17,203 nt of DNA, from positions 1 to 17,203 of the forward strand of contig JAIOXC010000016.1 of assembly GCA_021741795.1 (NCBI GenBank). The letters run 5' to 3'. A program made the position numbers and the translations under genes. Within the stretch, counting starts at the first letter, position 1; every line of letters begins with the position of its first letter. The notes under the pieces are model-generated. The model searched no databases. It was not told the DNA's origin and saw nothing but the letters and a program-made list of their open reading frames with translations. This document shows positions 1-6,471 of this stretch, in pieces. The stretch is from Ilumatobacteraceae bacterium (lineage in GTDB: Bacteria; Actinomycetota; Acidimicrobiia; Acidimicrobiales; Ilumatobacteraceae).

Positions 1-171
1 TTCTAACGATTGCAGAATCAACTGCAGGCTCGCCATTACTGACTCGACTGATCGTTTTGCTTGATCAACGACCTTCGCTCCATTCTCGGCGGGACTGAGT
101 GCACTGATGAGTTTGAGCAACTCATCCATTGAGGGAATCGTGAATGATGCTGATTCATCACTTTTCGTCAT
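1..171 (-). CDS. Unknown protein, N-terminal 57 residues (runs off window)
   Basis: The C-terminal part lies beyond base 1, so only the first 57 residues are visible. They start MTKSDES and continue with a mostly helical, mildly acidic stretch without cysteines, a signal peptide or a membrane segment. I do not recognise the family. The start is chosen because its ATG (171-169) overlaps the TGA stop of the upstream PLP-enzyme gene in an ATGA junction. This implies translational coupling and co-transcription with that enzyme. The visible part looks like a small helical accessory protein, but function cannot be assigned. Confidence 0.6.
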   Translation of the reverse strand, partial: MTKSDESASFTIPSMDELLKLISALSPAENGAKVVDQAKRSVESVMASLQLILQSLE

Positions 172-1439
172 GACAAAGTTCCATACGCACCTACGTCACC
201 TGTTTTGCCGGTGTCGAGCACAATCGCAATGCATTCATCGAGATCGACAATCATCGCATCAATCACCGATTCGTGAACTGCGTTGATCGTGCAATGAAGC
301 GACTGGGGAGGCTCTTGGCGATCGATGTACCAGCCACGTTTCCACATCTCGTCCGCAACGGCATAGATGTTGAGTCGCTGTGGGTCGTTTGCAATAAACG
401 ACAACAACAAAGCATCTGGTTGAGCGAGCAGTGAGAGGTGGGGGTGGTAAGTGATGTGTTGGGATAATTTGACTGTTGCACTACGAGCACTGCGCGTGAG
501 CCGTAAGTACCCATCGTCTCCGAGGTAATGCATCACAGCCCACGCAGCAGCAATTGGCCCACCAGATTTGGTGCCGAGCATGCCACTTGACGCGTACACG
601 CCACCAAGCCACTGATCGGTGAAGAAACCCTGAAACGAACGGAGCCGCTTGTTGGCGTACATGATGACCGACGCACCCTTTGAGGTATATCCAAACTTGT
701 GCAGATCAACTGAAATTGATGTGACTCCATGGACCGCCATATTCCAGGGCGGAACCTGCTGATTCAGCCTGCTGAGGTAGGCGAGTGACACACCGCCCAT
801 GCACGCATCGACATGAAAGTTGACACCGTGGTGCAGCGCGATGTTTGCGAGGGCCGGAATGTCATCAATTACACCCTGCGGGTACTGCGGTGATGACCCC
901 ACGATCAGAACGGTGTTCGAATCGATGTGCTGCGCCATTGCCTCCGCATCGGCACGCCAGTCGCTTTGCACTGCCACACGACGCAATTCGACACCGAAAT
1001 AGGCTGCTGCCTTGTCGAAGGCCGCGTGGGCCGATGTGGGAAGCACGATGTTTGGATGGGTGACTGCATCTTCGGTCAGGAATTGATCTCGAGCAGCCTT
1101 GACAGCCATCAAAATGCTCTCTGTGCCACCGCTCGTGAAGTATCCAGCGGCTGTAGTGGGCGAGCCCAGCCAAACACCCACCATGTCCAGCACCTCGCTT
1201 TGCATCTGGCGCAAACTCGGGAATGCCGCCGTGTTCAGTGCATTGGTCCCACCAAAACGATCGTAAGCGTCTTGCGCAACCTGCAGCACATCTGGACCTG
1301 CGTTGTACGCCAGCGAGAATGCTTTGCCGTCTCGCCAACGCACGTCGTTCTCTGAGACATCATCGAAGGCAGAAGATATCTGTTGAGTGCTCATGCCAGT
1401 GGCGGGGATGACATGAAGTTCAGATCTGCGCTGTTTCAT
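168..1439 (-). CDS. PLP-dependent lyase/decarboxylase, sphingosine-1-phosphate lyase-like
   Basis: This is a 423-residue fold-type I pyridoxal-phosphate enzyme of the group II decarboxylase superfamily. It looks closest to sphingosine-1-phosphate lyases. Visible hallmarks are an NTAAFPSLRQMQSEV region (69-83) matching the lyase segment with the FPGLRKIEAE-type sequence, TSGGTESILMA (102-112) for phosphate binding, FHVDAC (208-213) with the PLP-contacting Asp211, and SVDLHKFGYTSKG (243-255) with Schiff-base Lys248. A GTKSGG segment (289-294) follows. Family members cleave phosphorylated long-chain bases or decarboxylate amino acids; the substrate here is not determined. No membrane anchor is seen, unlike eukaryotic S1P lyase, so a cytosolic enzyme is likely. 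The gene heads a two-gene unit, with its stop overlapping the next start. A TAGGAT hexamer ends 5 bases before the ATG and no Shine-Dalgarno is evident. Confidence is high for the superfamily and moderate for the subfamily. Confidence 0.85.
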   Translation of the reverse strand: MKQRRSELHVIPATGMSTQQISSAFDDVSENDVRWRDGKAFSLAYNAGPDVLQVAQDAYDRFGGTNALNTAAFPSLRQMQSEVLDMVGVWLGSPTTAAGYFTSGGTESILMAVKAARDQFLTEDAVTHPNIVLPTSAHAAFDKAAAYFGVELRRVAVQSDWRADAEAMAQHIDSNTVLIVGSSPQYPQGVIDDIPALANIALHHGVNFHVDACMGGVSLAYLSRLNQQVPPWNMAVHGVTSISVDLHKFGYTSKGASVIMYANKRLRSFQGFFTDQWLGGVYASSGMLGTKSGGPIAAAWAVMHYLGDDGYLRLTRSARSATVKLSQHITYHPHLSLLAQPDALLLSFIANDPQRLNIYAVADEMWKRGWYIDRQEPPQSLHCTINAVHESVIDAMIVDLDECIAIVLDTGKTGDVGAYGTLS

Positions 1440-1444
1440 TGCTT

Positions 1445-1450
1445 ATCCTA
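1445..1450 (-). promoter_or_regulatory. -10 element TAGGAT, probable leaderless promoter of the S1P-lyase-like gene
   Basis: On the minus strand the sequence reads TAGGAT, five bases (AAGCA), then the ATG at 1439. It fits the actinobacterial TANNNT -10 pattern, with transcription starting at or next to the start codon. No clear -35 hexamer is visible at the normal distance. Confidence 0.45.
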
Positions 1451-1519
1451 ACTTTACATAACTATGATTATGGGCGCAAACAAGGCTAACAAATACCGCC
1501 TCGGACATGACCATACCGC

Positions 1520-1933
1520 CTATGGCTGGCTCGGATCTTGAACTAACGGTCTCGCCGCGTCTAACAGCCACGACAATGCAGCCTTGTAGTCGCGCGTTGT
1601 CGGATCAATCGATGGATCCAGGTCTTGCTCCACGTCTTGAACCGCACAACGCAGGACAAAAATCTGATCCCGCAATTTGTCTCGCTCGGTACGGGTGATC
1701 ACTAGCTCATCTTCGCTCAGCGCGAGTTCTGAGGCTCGCTGGCGGGCAACCCAGTCCCATTGTCGACAGGCCTGCGAACAAAACTCTCGTCGCCTACCAG
1801 CACCAGAACTTGGCGGCAAGGGGCTTCTGCACCATCTGCACTTGAGGGCGTCCGGTGAGGTGACGGGTGTCTGGGTATGTTGAAGCTCGTTTGCCTGCTT
1901 GCTGTTATCCGCAGATTGACTGGGTTTCGTCAT
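1520..1933 (-). CDS. Small zinc-ribbon protein with C-terminal coiled coil, function unknown
   Basis: The start is set at the internal ATG at 1933 (137 residues, MTKPSQS). The longer reading from 2065 would overlap the divergent threonine aldolase gene and adds a hydrophobic, poorly supported leader. Residues 1-30 are polar and likely disordered. Residues 32-56 carry a zinc-ribbon-like CX2C-X16-CX3C array (Cys32, Cys35, Cys52, Cys56) with a basic GAGRRREFC loop. This type is common in small actinobacterial proteins, where it may bind nucleic acid. Residues 62-105 are rich in Glu, Arg and Leu and suggest a coiled coil. It could be a DNA- or RNA-associated protein, but no specific function is known to me. 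TACCTT lies 6 bases upstream of the ATG and there is no Shine-Dalgarno. Confidence 0.7.
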   Translation of the reverse strand: MTKPSQSADNSKQANELQHTQTPVTSPDALKCRWCRSPLPPSSGAGRRREFCSQACRQWDWVARQRASELALSEDELVITRTERDKLRDQIFVLRCAVQDVEQDLDPSIDPTTRDYKAALSWLLDAARPLVQDPSQP

Positions 1934-1939
1934 GACGAA

Positions 1940-1945
1940 AAGGTA
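1940..1945 (-). promoter_or_regulatory. -10 element TACCTT, probable leaderless promoter of the zinc-ribbon gene
   Basis: On the minus strand TACCTT is followed by TTCGTC and the ATG at 1933. It supports the shorter start of this gene, since transcription would begin at that ATG. Confidence 0.45.
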
Positions 1946-1979
1946 CGTGATGTGAAGGCAAATTGCGAGTATTACAACG

Positions 1980-1985
1980 CATACT
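1980..1985 (+). promoter_or_regulatory. Candidate -10 element CATACT for the threonine aldolase gene
   Basis: CATACT keeps the A at position 2 and T at position 6 of the TANNNT pattern. It is followed by GAATGG (6 bases) and the ATG at 1992. It is weaker than the others because the first T is replaced by C. It lies only 34 bases from the oppositely oriented -10 element of the zinc-ribbon gene, so the two promoters would overlap. Confidence 0.3.
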
Positions 1986-1991
1986 GAATGG

Positions 1992-3062
1992 ATGTCAATG
2001 AGCAAAGTTCCGTCGCATCTCGAGGCACCAAGTCGATTGCTGTCAAGCGATAACGCTTCCGGCACTCATCCCCTAGTGATGGAAGCGCTCCAGCAAGCGA
2101 ATACCGGTCATGCACTTGCCTATGGCAACGATCGTTTCACTCACGACGCCGAGGTCGCGTTTTCAGAACTGTTCGGCAAAGACGTTGTTACTCGCTTTGC
2201 ATTTGGTGGCACTGGAGCCAATGTAATGGCTCTTGCAAATATGTTGCAGCCTGCAGAAGCAGTTGTGTGCACTTCATGGTCACACATTGCAGTTGACGAA
2301 GCCGGAGCACCCGAGCGATTCCTGGGTGCAAAACTTATCGATATCCCGTCAGTCGATGCCAAACTGCGCCCTAGCGATTTGCATTCGCTGTCGCATCTTT
2401 TCGGTAGTGAACACCATGTGCAACCGCGTGTTGTGTCCATCACGCAAGCAACCGAACTCGGCACGCTCTACACGGCAAAAGAAGTAAAAGATCTGTGCAC
2501 TGCAGCGCATGAAATGAACATGCTTGTGCACATGGACGGTGCTCGAATTTGCAATGCAACTGCCGCACTTGGAGCAACACGTGAAGCCTTGCGCTCGTTC
2601 ACTATTGATGCCGGCGTTGACGTTTTGACATTTGGTGGCACGAAAACGGGTGTGATGTTTGGCGAGGCCGTGATTTTCTTTAATACCGCTCTCGCCGCAC
2701 GCTCGCTCTACATACGTAAGCAATCAACCCAGTTGTATTCAAAAATGAGATTCATTTCTGTGCAGTACTCGGCGTTCCTGAAAGACGATCTTTTTATCGA
2801 TTTGGGTGTTGCAAGCAACTCTGCAGTGCAATCGCTTTTTGATCAGGTGCGAGGCGTCCAGACGTTGCAACTCTCGACCCCCCCGCTTGTCAACAGCATC
2901 TACCCCGTCCTCAATCCTGATGTAAGCAAGGCTTTGCAGGACTGGTCGTTCTTCTGGGACTGGGACGCTGCAACTCACCAGGTGCGCTGGATGACGGCTT
3001 GGGATGTTGACCAGAGCGACATCGCTCGTTTTGTTGCAGGTCTCAAGTCGCTACTGGGCTAA
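1992..3062 (+). CDS. ltaE: Threonine aldolase / beta-eliminating lyase family PLP enzyme
   Basis: The 356-residue protein matches low-specificity threonine aldolases, which cleave L-threonine or L-allo-threonine to glycine and acetaldehyde using PLP in the cytosol. Visible hallmarks are an N-terminal SSDNASGTHP block (18-27), the AYGND segment (43-47), FGGTGANVMAL (71-81) for PLP phosphate binding, SHIAVDEAGA (97-106), HMDGAR (180-185) with Asp182 and Arg185, and DVLTFGGTKTG (210-220) with Schiff-base Lys218. Length is typical of the family. A second in-frame ATG two codons downstream (1998) is an alternative start. The gene is transcribed alone, divergent from the zinc-ribbon gene across 58 bases. 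The stereospecificity and the choice between aldolase and another beta-eliminating lyase cannot be told from sequence; the symbol is by family resemblance. Confidence 0.88.
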   Translation: MSMSKVPSHLEAPSRLLSSDNASGTHPLVMEALQQANTGHALAYGNDRFTHDAEVAFSELFGKDVVTRFAFGGTGANVMALANMLQPAEAVVCTSWSHIAVDEAGAPERFLGAKLIDIPSVDAKLRPSDLHSLSHLFGSEHHVQPRVVSITQATELGTLYTAKEVKDLCTAAHEMNMLVHMDGARICNATAALGATREALRSFTIDAGVDVLTFGGTKTGVMFGEAVIFFNTALAARSLYIRKQSTQLYSKMRFISVQYSAFLKDDLFIDLGVASNSAVQSLFDQVRGVQTLQLSTPPLVNSIYPVLNPDVSKALQDWSFFWDWDAATHQVRWMTAWDVDQSDIARFVAGLKSLLG

Positions 3063-3079
3063 AGGTCACAACGCTTTAA

Positions 3080-3109
3080 TTGACCAGTTAGTTAGTTTTC
3101 CACTACAGT
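3080..3109 (+). promoter_or_regulatory. Candidate sigma70-type promoter of the whiB-kinase unit
   Basis: TTGACC (3080-3085) is followed after 18 bases by TACAGT (3104-3109), 16 bases before the WhiB ATG at 3126. Both hexamers are close to consensus. This would give a leader of about ten bases that includes a G-rich run (3117-3121) just before the start. It contrasts with the leaderless arrangement seen at other unit-heading genes. Confidence 0.45.
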
Positions 3110-3125
3110 TCGCTGCGGGGGTTGT

Positions 3126-3428
3126 ATGGCAGCGGTCGAATTTGGACATCGGATTCAAGGCGATGATGAGTGGATGGAGAATGCCGCGTGTTTAGGCCTC
3201 ACCAATATCTTCTTCCCCGCGATTGCAGAACGTCCTCAGACGCGCGAACGCCGTGAGGAAATGGCTCGTTCAGTGTGCATGGACTGCTCCGTACTTGAAA
3301 CTTGCCGAACATTTGCGCGGGAGAACCATGAGTATGGTTTCTGGGGTGGAGAATCCGAAGAAGAACGGCACGCAGCGGGTTATCGACTTATCGCACCTAT
3401 TGGTGTGCGATCACTCTCCCGTCACTAA
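3126..3428 (+). CDS. WhiB-family iron-sulfur transcriptional regulator
   Basis: This 100-residue protein has the actinobacteria-specific WhiB signature: Cys22 in an AACLG context, then Cys51, Cys54 and Cys60 (CX28-CX2-CX5-C). These four cysteines ligate a 4Fe-4S cluster in the family. GFWGG (71-75) forms the conserved turn that follows the cluster domain, and it is succeeded by ESEEERHAAG. WhiB proteins bind the primary sigma factor and tune transcription in response to redox, nitric oxide or developmental cues. The C-terminus has only a few basic residues (Arg95, Arg99), so strong intrinsic AT-hook-type DNA binding is not evident. The sub-class cannot be assigned. It is followed 21 bases later by a kinase-like gene on the same strand. 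Confidence 0.93.
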   Translation: MAAVEFGHRIQGDDEWMENAACLGLTNIFFPAIAERPQTRERREEMARSVCMDCSVLETCRTFARENHEYGFWGGESEEERHAAGYRLIAPIGVRSLSRH

Positions 3429-3449
3429 ATCTCACTTGGCAGTGATGCC

Positions 3450-4493
3450 GTGATCGATGCTGAACGCATTGTTCGACTTGCTTGGACCGATTATGGAGAC
3501 AACCGTTCAATAGTTGAGATAGTTGAAGTCAGTGCACACGTCTCGACCAATCATGTTTTCCGACTGCACCTTGACGACGGTTCACATGTTGTCGGCAAGG
3601 TTTCGTCGTATGGCTCGTACTTCTTGTTTGCAGAAGATCACGATCGACTGTTCAAGCTCGTGCAGTCGCTCAGCAATTCACGATGGTCTGGTTTTCTCGC
3701 TCAAGTCTTGCCCCGTGATGGTCGTGCCTATACGTGGTACGACGGCTCGTGCTGGGCGGCGTTTTACAACGATGTTGAGCGAGGTACACAGTTGCCACGC
3801 ATCATCAGCACCGATGACATTGTGTTCCTGGCTCGTGAGATTGCCGGATTCCACAAGGTATGTGCAGACGCAGCGCTGGATCTGCCGCCTACATCTAATT
3901 CGGTCAAGGGTGATGCGATTCATCTGCTGGACCAGCTTTCAAGTGAATTTGCCCCTCGCAATTTTGATCTGCGTGAGAGCGACATTTCGTACTTGCGCAC
4001 ATCAACACACAACTTCTTAAAGAATTTAGAAAATATCCATTTTGATGAATGGAAAAAGATTCCGATTTTGGTCGATTGGAATCTTGGAAATTTTTCAGTT
4101 ACTCAAGACGCAAATTTAGTGAAACGATTGTTTACTCGTTGGGATTACGACTGGTTCCGTATTGATACACGAATGCTTGATTTCTATTTCCTCTCACGTG
4201 CTGCATCACACACAGGAGATAAAACTCATTTCTCGTACTCCCCTCACACATTGATCGAGCCGCGTTTTGTTGCGTTTTTACAGGCCTACCACTCGGTCTA
4301 CCCGCTGTCGCGCGCCGAAATCGAGTTTTTGCCAAGCGCGTATCAGTTCTTCATATTAAATTACGTTATTCGCGAAGGTGCAAAGTTTTTCCGCGCAGAT
4401 TTAAGTACAAGATTTCGCAAGGATGCAGTGAGGGTATATCTGCCGATGCTTGAATCACTGGACATTTCGCCACTATTGCAAATACTTGACTAA
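3450..4493 (+). CDS. Putative APH/choline-kinase-fold phosphotransferase
   Basis: The 347-residue protein begins with GTG, because the nearby ATG at 3444 runs into a stop. It has the layout of aminoglycoside/choline kinase-like phosphotransferases. An N-lobe carries a candidate ATP-binding Lys50 in HVVGKVSSYG (46-55). A Brenner-type catalytic loop ILVDWNLGNF (206-215) has Asp209 and Asn214 at the HGDxxxxN spacing, but the usual His-Gly is replaced by Leu-Val. The metal-binding segment is WDYDWFRID (231-239). The fold is inferred from these motifs. The substrate is unknown; sugars, amino alcohols, antibiotics or small metabolites are all possible. Many aromatic residues follow the catalytic loop. 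It is probably co-transcribed with the whiB gene 21 bases upstream. Its TAA lies three bases from the stop of the convergent gene. Confidence 0.65.
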   Translation: MIDAERIVRLAWTDYGDNRSIVEIVEVSAHVSTNHVFRLHLDDGSHVVGKVSSYGSYFLFAEDHDRLFKLVQSLSNSRWSGFLAQVLPRDGRAYTWYDGSCWAAFYNDVERGTQLPRIISTDDIVFLAREIAGFHKVCADAALDLPPTSNSVKGDAIHLLDQLSSEFAPRNFDLRESDISYLRTSTHNFLKNLENIHFDEWKKIPILVDWNLGNFSVTQDANLVKRLFTRWDYDWFRIDTRMLDFYFLSRAASHTGDKTHFSYSPHTLIEPRFVAFLQAYHSVYPLSRAEIEFLPSAYQFFILNYVIREGAKFFRADLSTRFRKDAVRVYLPMLESLDISPLLQILD

Positions 4494-4496
4494 TTA

Positions 4497-5018
4497 TCAA
4501 TCCGAAATCTTGCGCAGGTCAGTGCGAAATCTCTTGCCCTTCTCGACATAGATGAGCGCACCCATTTCGATCTCAATAGATCGAGCACGTCCTTCTTTGA
4601 TGGTCGCCGGACTTCCAACGGCGAGTGCTCCGGGAGGAACGATGGTGTCATTGAGAACGACCGAGTTTGCAGCGACGATTGCGCCAGTGCCGACAACTGC
4701 TCGATGCAAAACAATTGCTCCCGACGAGACTTGGGACGAGTTTGCAATGGTGCACGACTCAAGATGAACAATATGTCCGATAACGCAATCGTCGCCAACA
4801 ATCGTTGGCTGATTTGGCATGGTATGGATCACAGTATTGTCCTGAATGCTCGTGCGTGCTCCAATAATGATTTCACCGTCATCGCCGCGTAATACAGCGC
4901 CAGGCCAGATTGTTGACTCTGCACCGATTGTGACAGAGCCGATGATCACCGCATCGGGATGTACGAAAGCAGTTTCGTGGATTACAGGTACACGGTCGCC
5001 GTATGCATAAATTGTCAT
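4497..5018 (-). CDS. Gamma-carbonic-anhydrase-like left-handed beta-helix protein
   Basis: The 173-residue protein shows the hexapeptide-repeat pattern of a left-handed parallel beta-helix (VIIGSVTIGAESTIWPGAV, 24-42, and later turns) and the YrdA/PaaY/Cam-type core. Family hallmarks are RGDDG (44-48), the IQDNTVIH segment (58-65) and the GDDCVIGH turn (75-82). Members form trimers with zinc or iron between subunits, and some hydrate CO2. His65 and His82 match the first two metal ligands. At the position of the usual third histidine (GHxxxLHG) the sequence has GHIVHLESC, so Glu87 replaces it, with His85 nearby. Enzymatic carbonic anhydrase activity is therefore uncertain. A TACCGT hexamer ends 7 bases before the ATG, with no Shine-Dalgarno. 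The gene is divergent from the 453-residue unknown gene. Confidence 0.82.
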   Translation of the reverse strand: MTIYAYGDRVPVIHETAFVHPDAVIIGSVTIGAESTIWPGAVLRGDDGEIIIGARTSIQDNTVIHTMPNQPTIVGDDCVIGHIVHLESCTIANSSQVSSGAIVLHRAVVGTGAIVAANSVVLNDTIVPPGALAVGSPATIKEGRARSIEIEMGALIYVEKGKRFRTDLRKISD

Positions 5019-5025
5019 GATTATT

Positions 5026-5031
5026 ACGGTA
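5026..5031 (-). promoter_or_regulatory. -10 element TACCGT, probable leaderless promoter of the gamma-CA-like gene
   Basis: On the minus strand TACCGT is followed by 7 bases and the ATG at 5018. The identical hexamer serves the divergent gene 42 bases away. Confidence 0.45.
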
Positions 5032-5072
5032 GTTCCGTGGCGATCTCATTGGAGAACTAGGTCACCTGGCTG

Positions 5073-5078
5073 TACCGT
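5073..5078 (+). promoter_or_regulatory. -10 element TACCGT, probable leaderless promoter of the 453-residue unknown gene
   Basis: TACCGT is followed by AGAGCCCC (8 bases) and the ATG at 5087. TTGGAG at 5049-5054 could be a -35 element with an 18-base spacer. The -35 region of the opposite promoter would occupy the same bases. Confidence 0.45.
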
Positions 5079-5086
5079 AGAGCCCC

Positions 5087-6448
5087 ATGTCTCGCCGCCT
5101 CGACATAGAACTGACCAGCAATCGACAAGATGGAACTTGGACTTGGCGCGCCGCCGGGGCCAAATCTCCTAAGGGTGTTGTTGATAGCTCATTGTTATCG
5201 TCCTCCGCCAAGACTGGCGATGTACTCAAGGTTGAAGCTGATTTTGATATTGACGGAATCTCGGTGTTGTCTGTTGTGCAGATGCGCGAAAAAGGTCAGC
5301 GTGGCAACATGCTCGAGATGCTCGCCAGCGAAAAGTCATTCACTCCCGTTACTCAGAAACTTGCCGAGAAGCCAAAGTCAGATCGCAAAGGTGGCCGCGA
5401 CGCAAAGGGTAAGCGTGACGGCGACACTCGTCCAGGTCGCCCACCGCGCGATCCGAATGCTCCAAAACGACCTGAATCCACTCGCCCAGATGGAACAACT
5501 GGTCGACCGGCACGACCGGCACGACCGGCACGACCGCACTTCACTGCTCCTCCCGAGATGCCTAAGCGTCCAACTGCGAAGCGACTGAAGCCAAAGCATG
5601 TTCATCGCACCGCCGTGCTCGAAACTTTGCCTGTCGAACAACGCGGCGTAGCCGAGCGTGCACTTGAGGGTGGTATCAAGGCTGTTCGTGATGCAGTAAA
5701 GATTCAAAACGATCAACTGCGCAAAGATGGCAAACCAGAGGTTCCATCCGACGGTTTGATCTCAATGGCACAAAATCTGTTGCCAAAACTTCGTGTTGCC
5801 GACTGGCTCGACAAGGCAGAGGCAGCAAAGTCTGATCTTGCAACACTCGACCTTCGCGATCTGCGCTCTGTAGTCGTTGCATCCGAAGATCCAATGGTGT
5901 TGCGCGACGAAACGACACGTGCTTTGGCAAGTGAACTGAAAGTTGCTCTCAAAGAACGTCAAGAAGCAGCACAAACGTTGTGGCTATCCGACATCGTTGA
6001 CGCACTCAAGGTTGGACGAACTGTTCGTGCACTGAAGATGTCAAGCGAGCCACCAAAAGCTGGTCAACCTTTCCCTTCAGAACTTGGAGCCAAACTTGCA
6101 GCGGCAGCAGTTGCCGGTCTTACAACAGAGACCGCACCAGATCGCTGGATCGCGTTGCTCGAGGCACTTGCATTCTCACCAATTCGCGTTCAAGTAAAAC
6201 TCTCGACGATGCCACAACAGCCAACAGAAGCATTGTTGTCCACAGTCAAGAGGCTTGCCCCGTTGCTCCCCCAGATTGCCACGTTGTTTGGCATTGAAGT
6301 AGCCCCTGGTATGAGTGCTCCACGACCGTTGCGACCAACCCGTCCTGTTCGCGTCAAGCCAAAATCGACTCAAATCAAGCCGGCAGTAACTGAGCCAGTA
6401 GCAACTGAGCCAGTAGCAACTGAGCCAGCACCGACTTCCGCCGAGTAG
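5087..6448 (+). CDS. Unknown multidomain protein: beta N-domain, basic Pro/Arg linker, helical core, Thr-Glu-Pro tail
   Basis: I do not recognise a named family for this 453-residue protein. Residues 1-65 look like a small beta-rich domain (LDIELTSNRQDGTWTWRAAG at 5-24, GDVLKVEADFDIDGISVLSV at 44-63). Residues 91-172 are a basic, proline-rich, probably disordered linker containing a RPARPARPARP run (140-150) encoded by a 9-base tandem repeat. Residues 173-405 are predominantly helical. Residues 406-453 are a second low-complexity segment: basic, then an EPVAT repeat. There is no signal peptide or membrane segment, so it is probably cytosolic. The abundance of Lys, Arg and Pro would suit nucleic-acid or ribosome binding, but that is speculation. 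It heads a unit with a crotonase 23 bases downstream, which has its own apparent -10 element. Confidence 0.75.
   Translation: MSRRLDIELTSNRQDGTWTWRAAGAKSPKGVVDSSLLSSSAKTGDVLKVEADFDIDGISVLSVVQMREKGQRGNMLEMLASEKSFTPVTQKLAEKPKSDRKGGRDAKGKRDGDTRPGRPPRDPNAPKRPESTRPDGTTGRPARPARPARPHFTAPPEMPKRPTAKRLKPKHVHRTAVLETLPVEQRGVAERALEGGIKAVRDAVKIQNDQLRKDGKPEVPSDGLISMAQNLLPKLRVADWLDKAEAAKSDLATLDLRDLRSVVVASEDPMVLRDETTRALASELKVALKERQEAAQTLWLSDIVDALKVGRTVRALKMSSEPPKAGQPFPSELGAKLAAAAVAGLTTETAPDRWIALLEALAFSPIRVQVKLSTMPQQPTEALLSTVKRLAPLLPQIATLFGIEVAPGMSAPRPLRPTRPVRVKPKSTQIKPAVTEPVATEPVATEPAPTSAE
5504..5538 (+). repeat. 9-base tandem repeat encoding Arg-Pro-Ala
   Basis: Three exact copies of CGACCGGCA and a partial fourth lie inside the basic linker of the unknown 453-residue protein. 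They encode repeated Arg-Pro-Ala triplets. Copy number could change by slippage without frameshift. Confidence 0.85.
6388..6430 (+). repeat. 15-base tandem repeat encoding Thr-Glu-Pro-Val-Ala
   Basis: Two exact copies of AACTGAGCCAGTAGC and a partial third (AACTGAGCCAG, then CA) encode the EPVAT repeats near the C-terminus of the 453-residue protein. The period is a multiple of three, so gain or loss of a unit keeps the frame. Confidence 0.85.
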
Positions 6449-6459
6449 TTGTCATCTCG

Positions 6460-6465
6460 TAGTCT
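6460..6465 (+). promoter_or_regulatory. -10 element TAGTCT, probable leaderless promoter of the crotonase gene
   Basis: TAGTCT is followed by GTATCT (6 bases) and the ATG at 6472. It lies in the 23-base gap after the upstream gene and suggests the crotonase can be transcribed independently. Confidence 0.4.
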
Positions 6466-6471
6466 GTATCT

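Noticed and set aside
865..1338. A 157-codon minus-strand frame inside the S1P-lyase-like gene
   Set aside because: It is an out-of-frame shadow of a gene with intact PLP motifs; its composition (many Arg, Cys, Trp) is not protein-like.
1457..1472. Palindrome-like CATAA-CTATGA-TTATG near the promoter of the S1P-lyase-like gene
   Set aside because: The arms are only five AT-rich bases, easily expected by chance; kept out without conservation data.
161..1945. Similar sequence TTCGTCATGAC around two minus-strand starts (171 and 1933)
   Set aside because: The match is short and reflects a shared Met-Thr-Lys start; the proteins differ immediately afterwards, so no duplication is supported.
5504..5538. 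9-base tandem repeat considered as a CRISPR or iteron-like array
   Set aside because: It is in-frame inside a coding linker, has no spacers and only three full copies.
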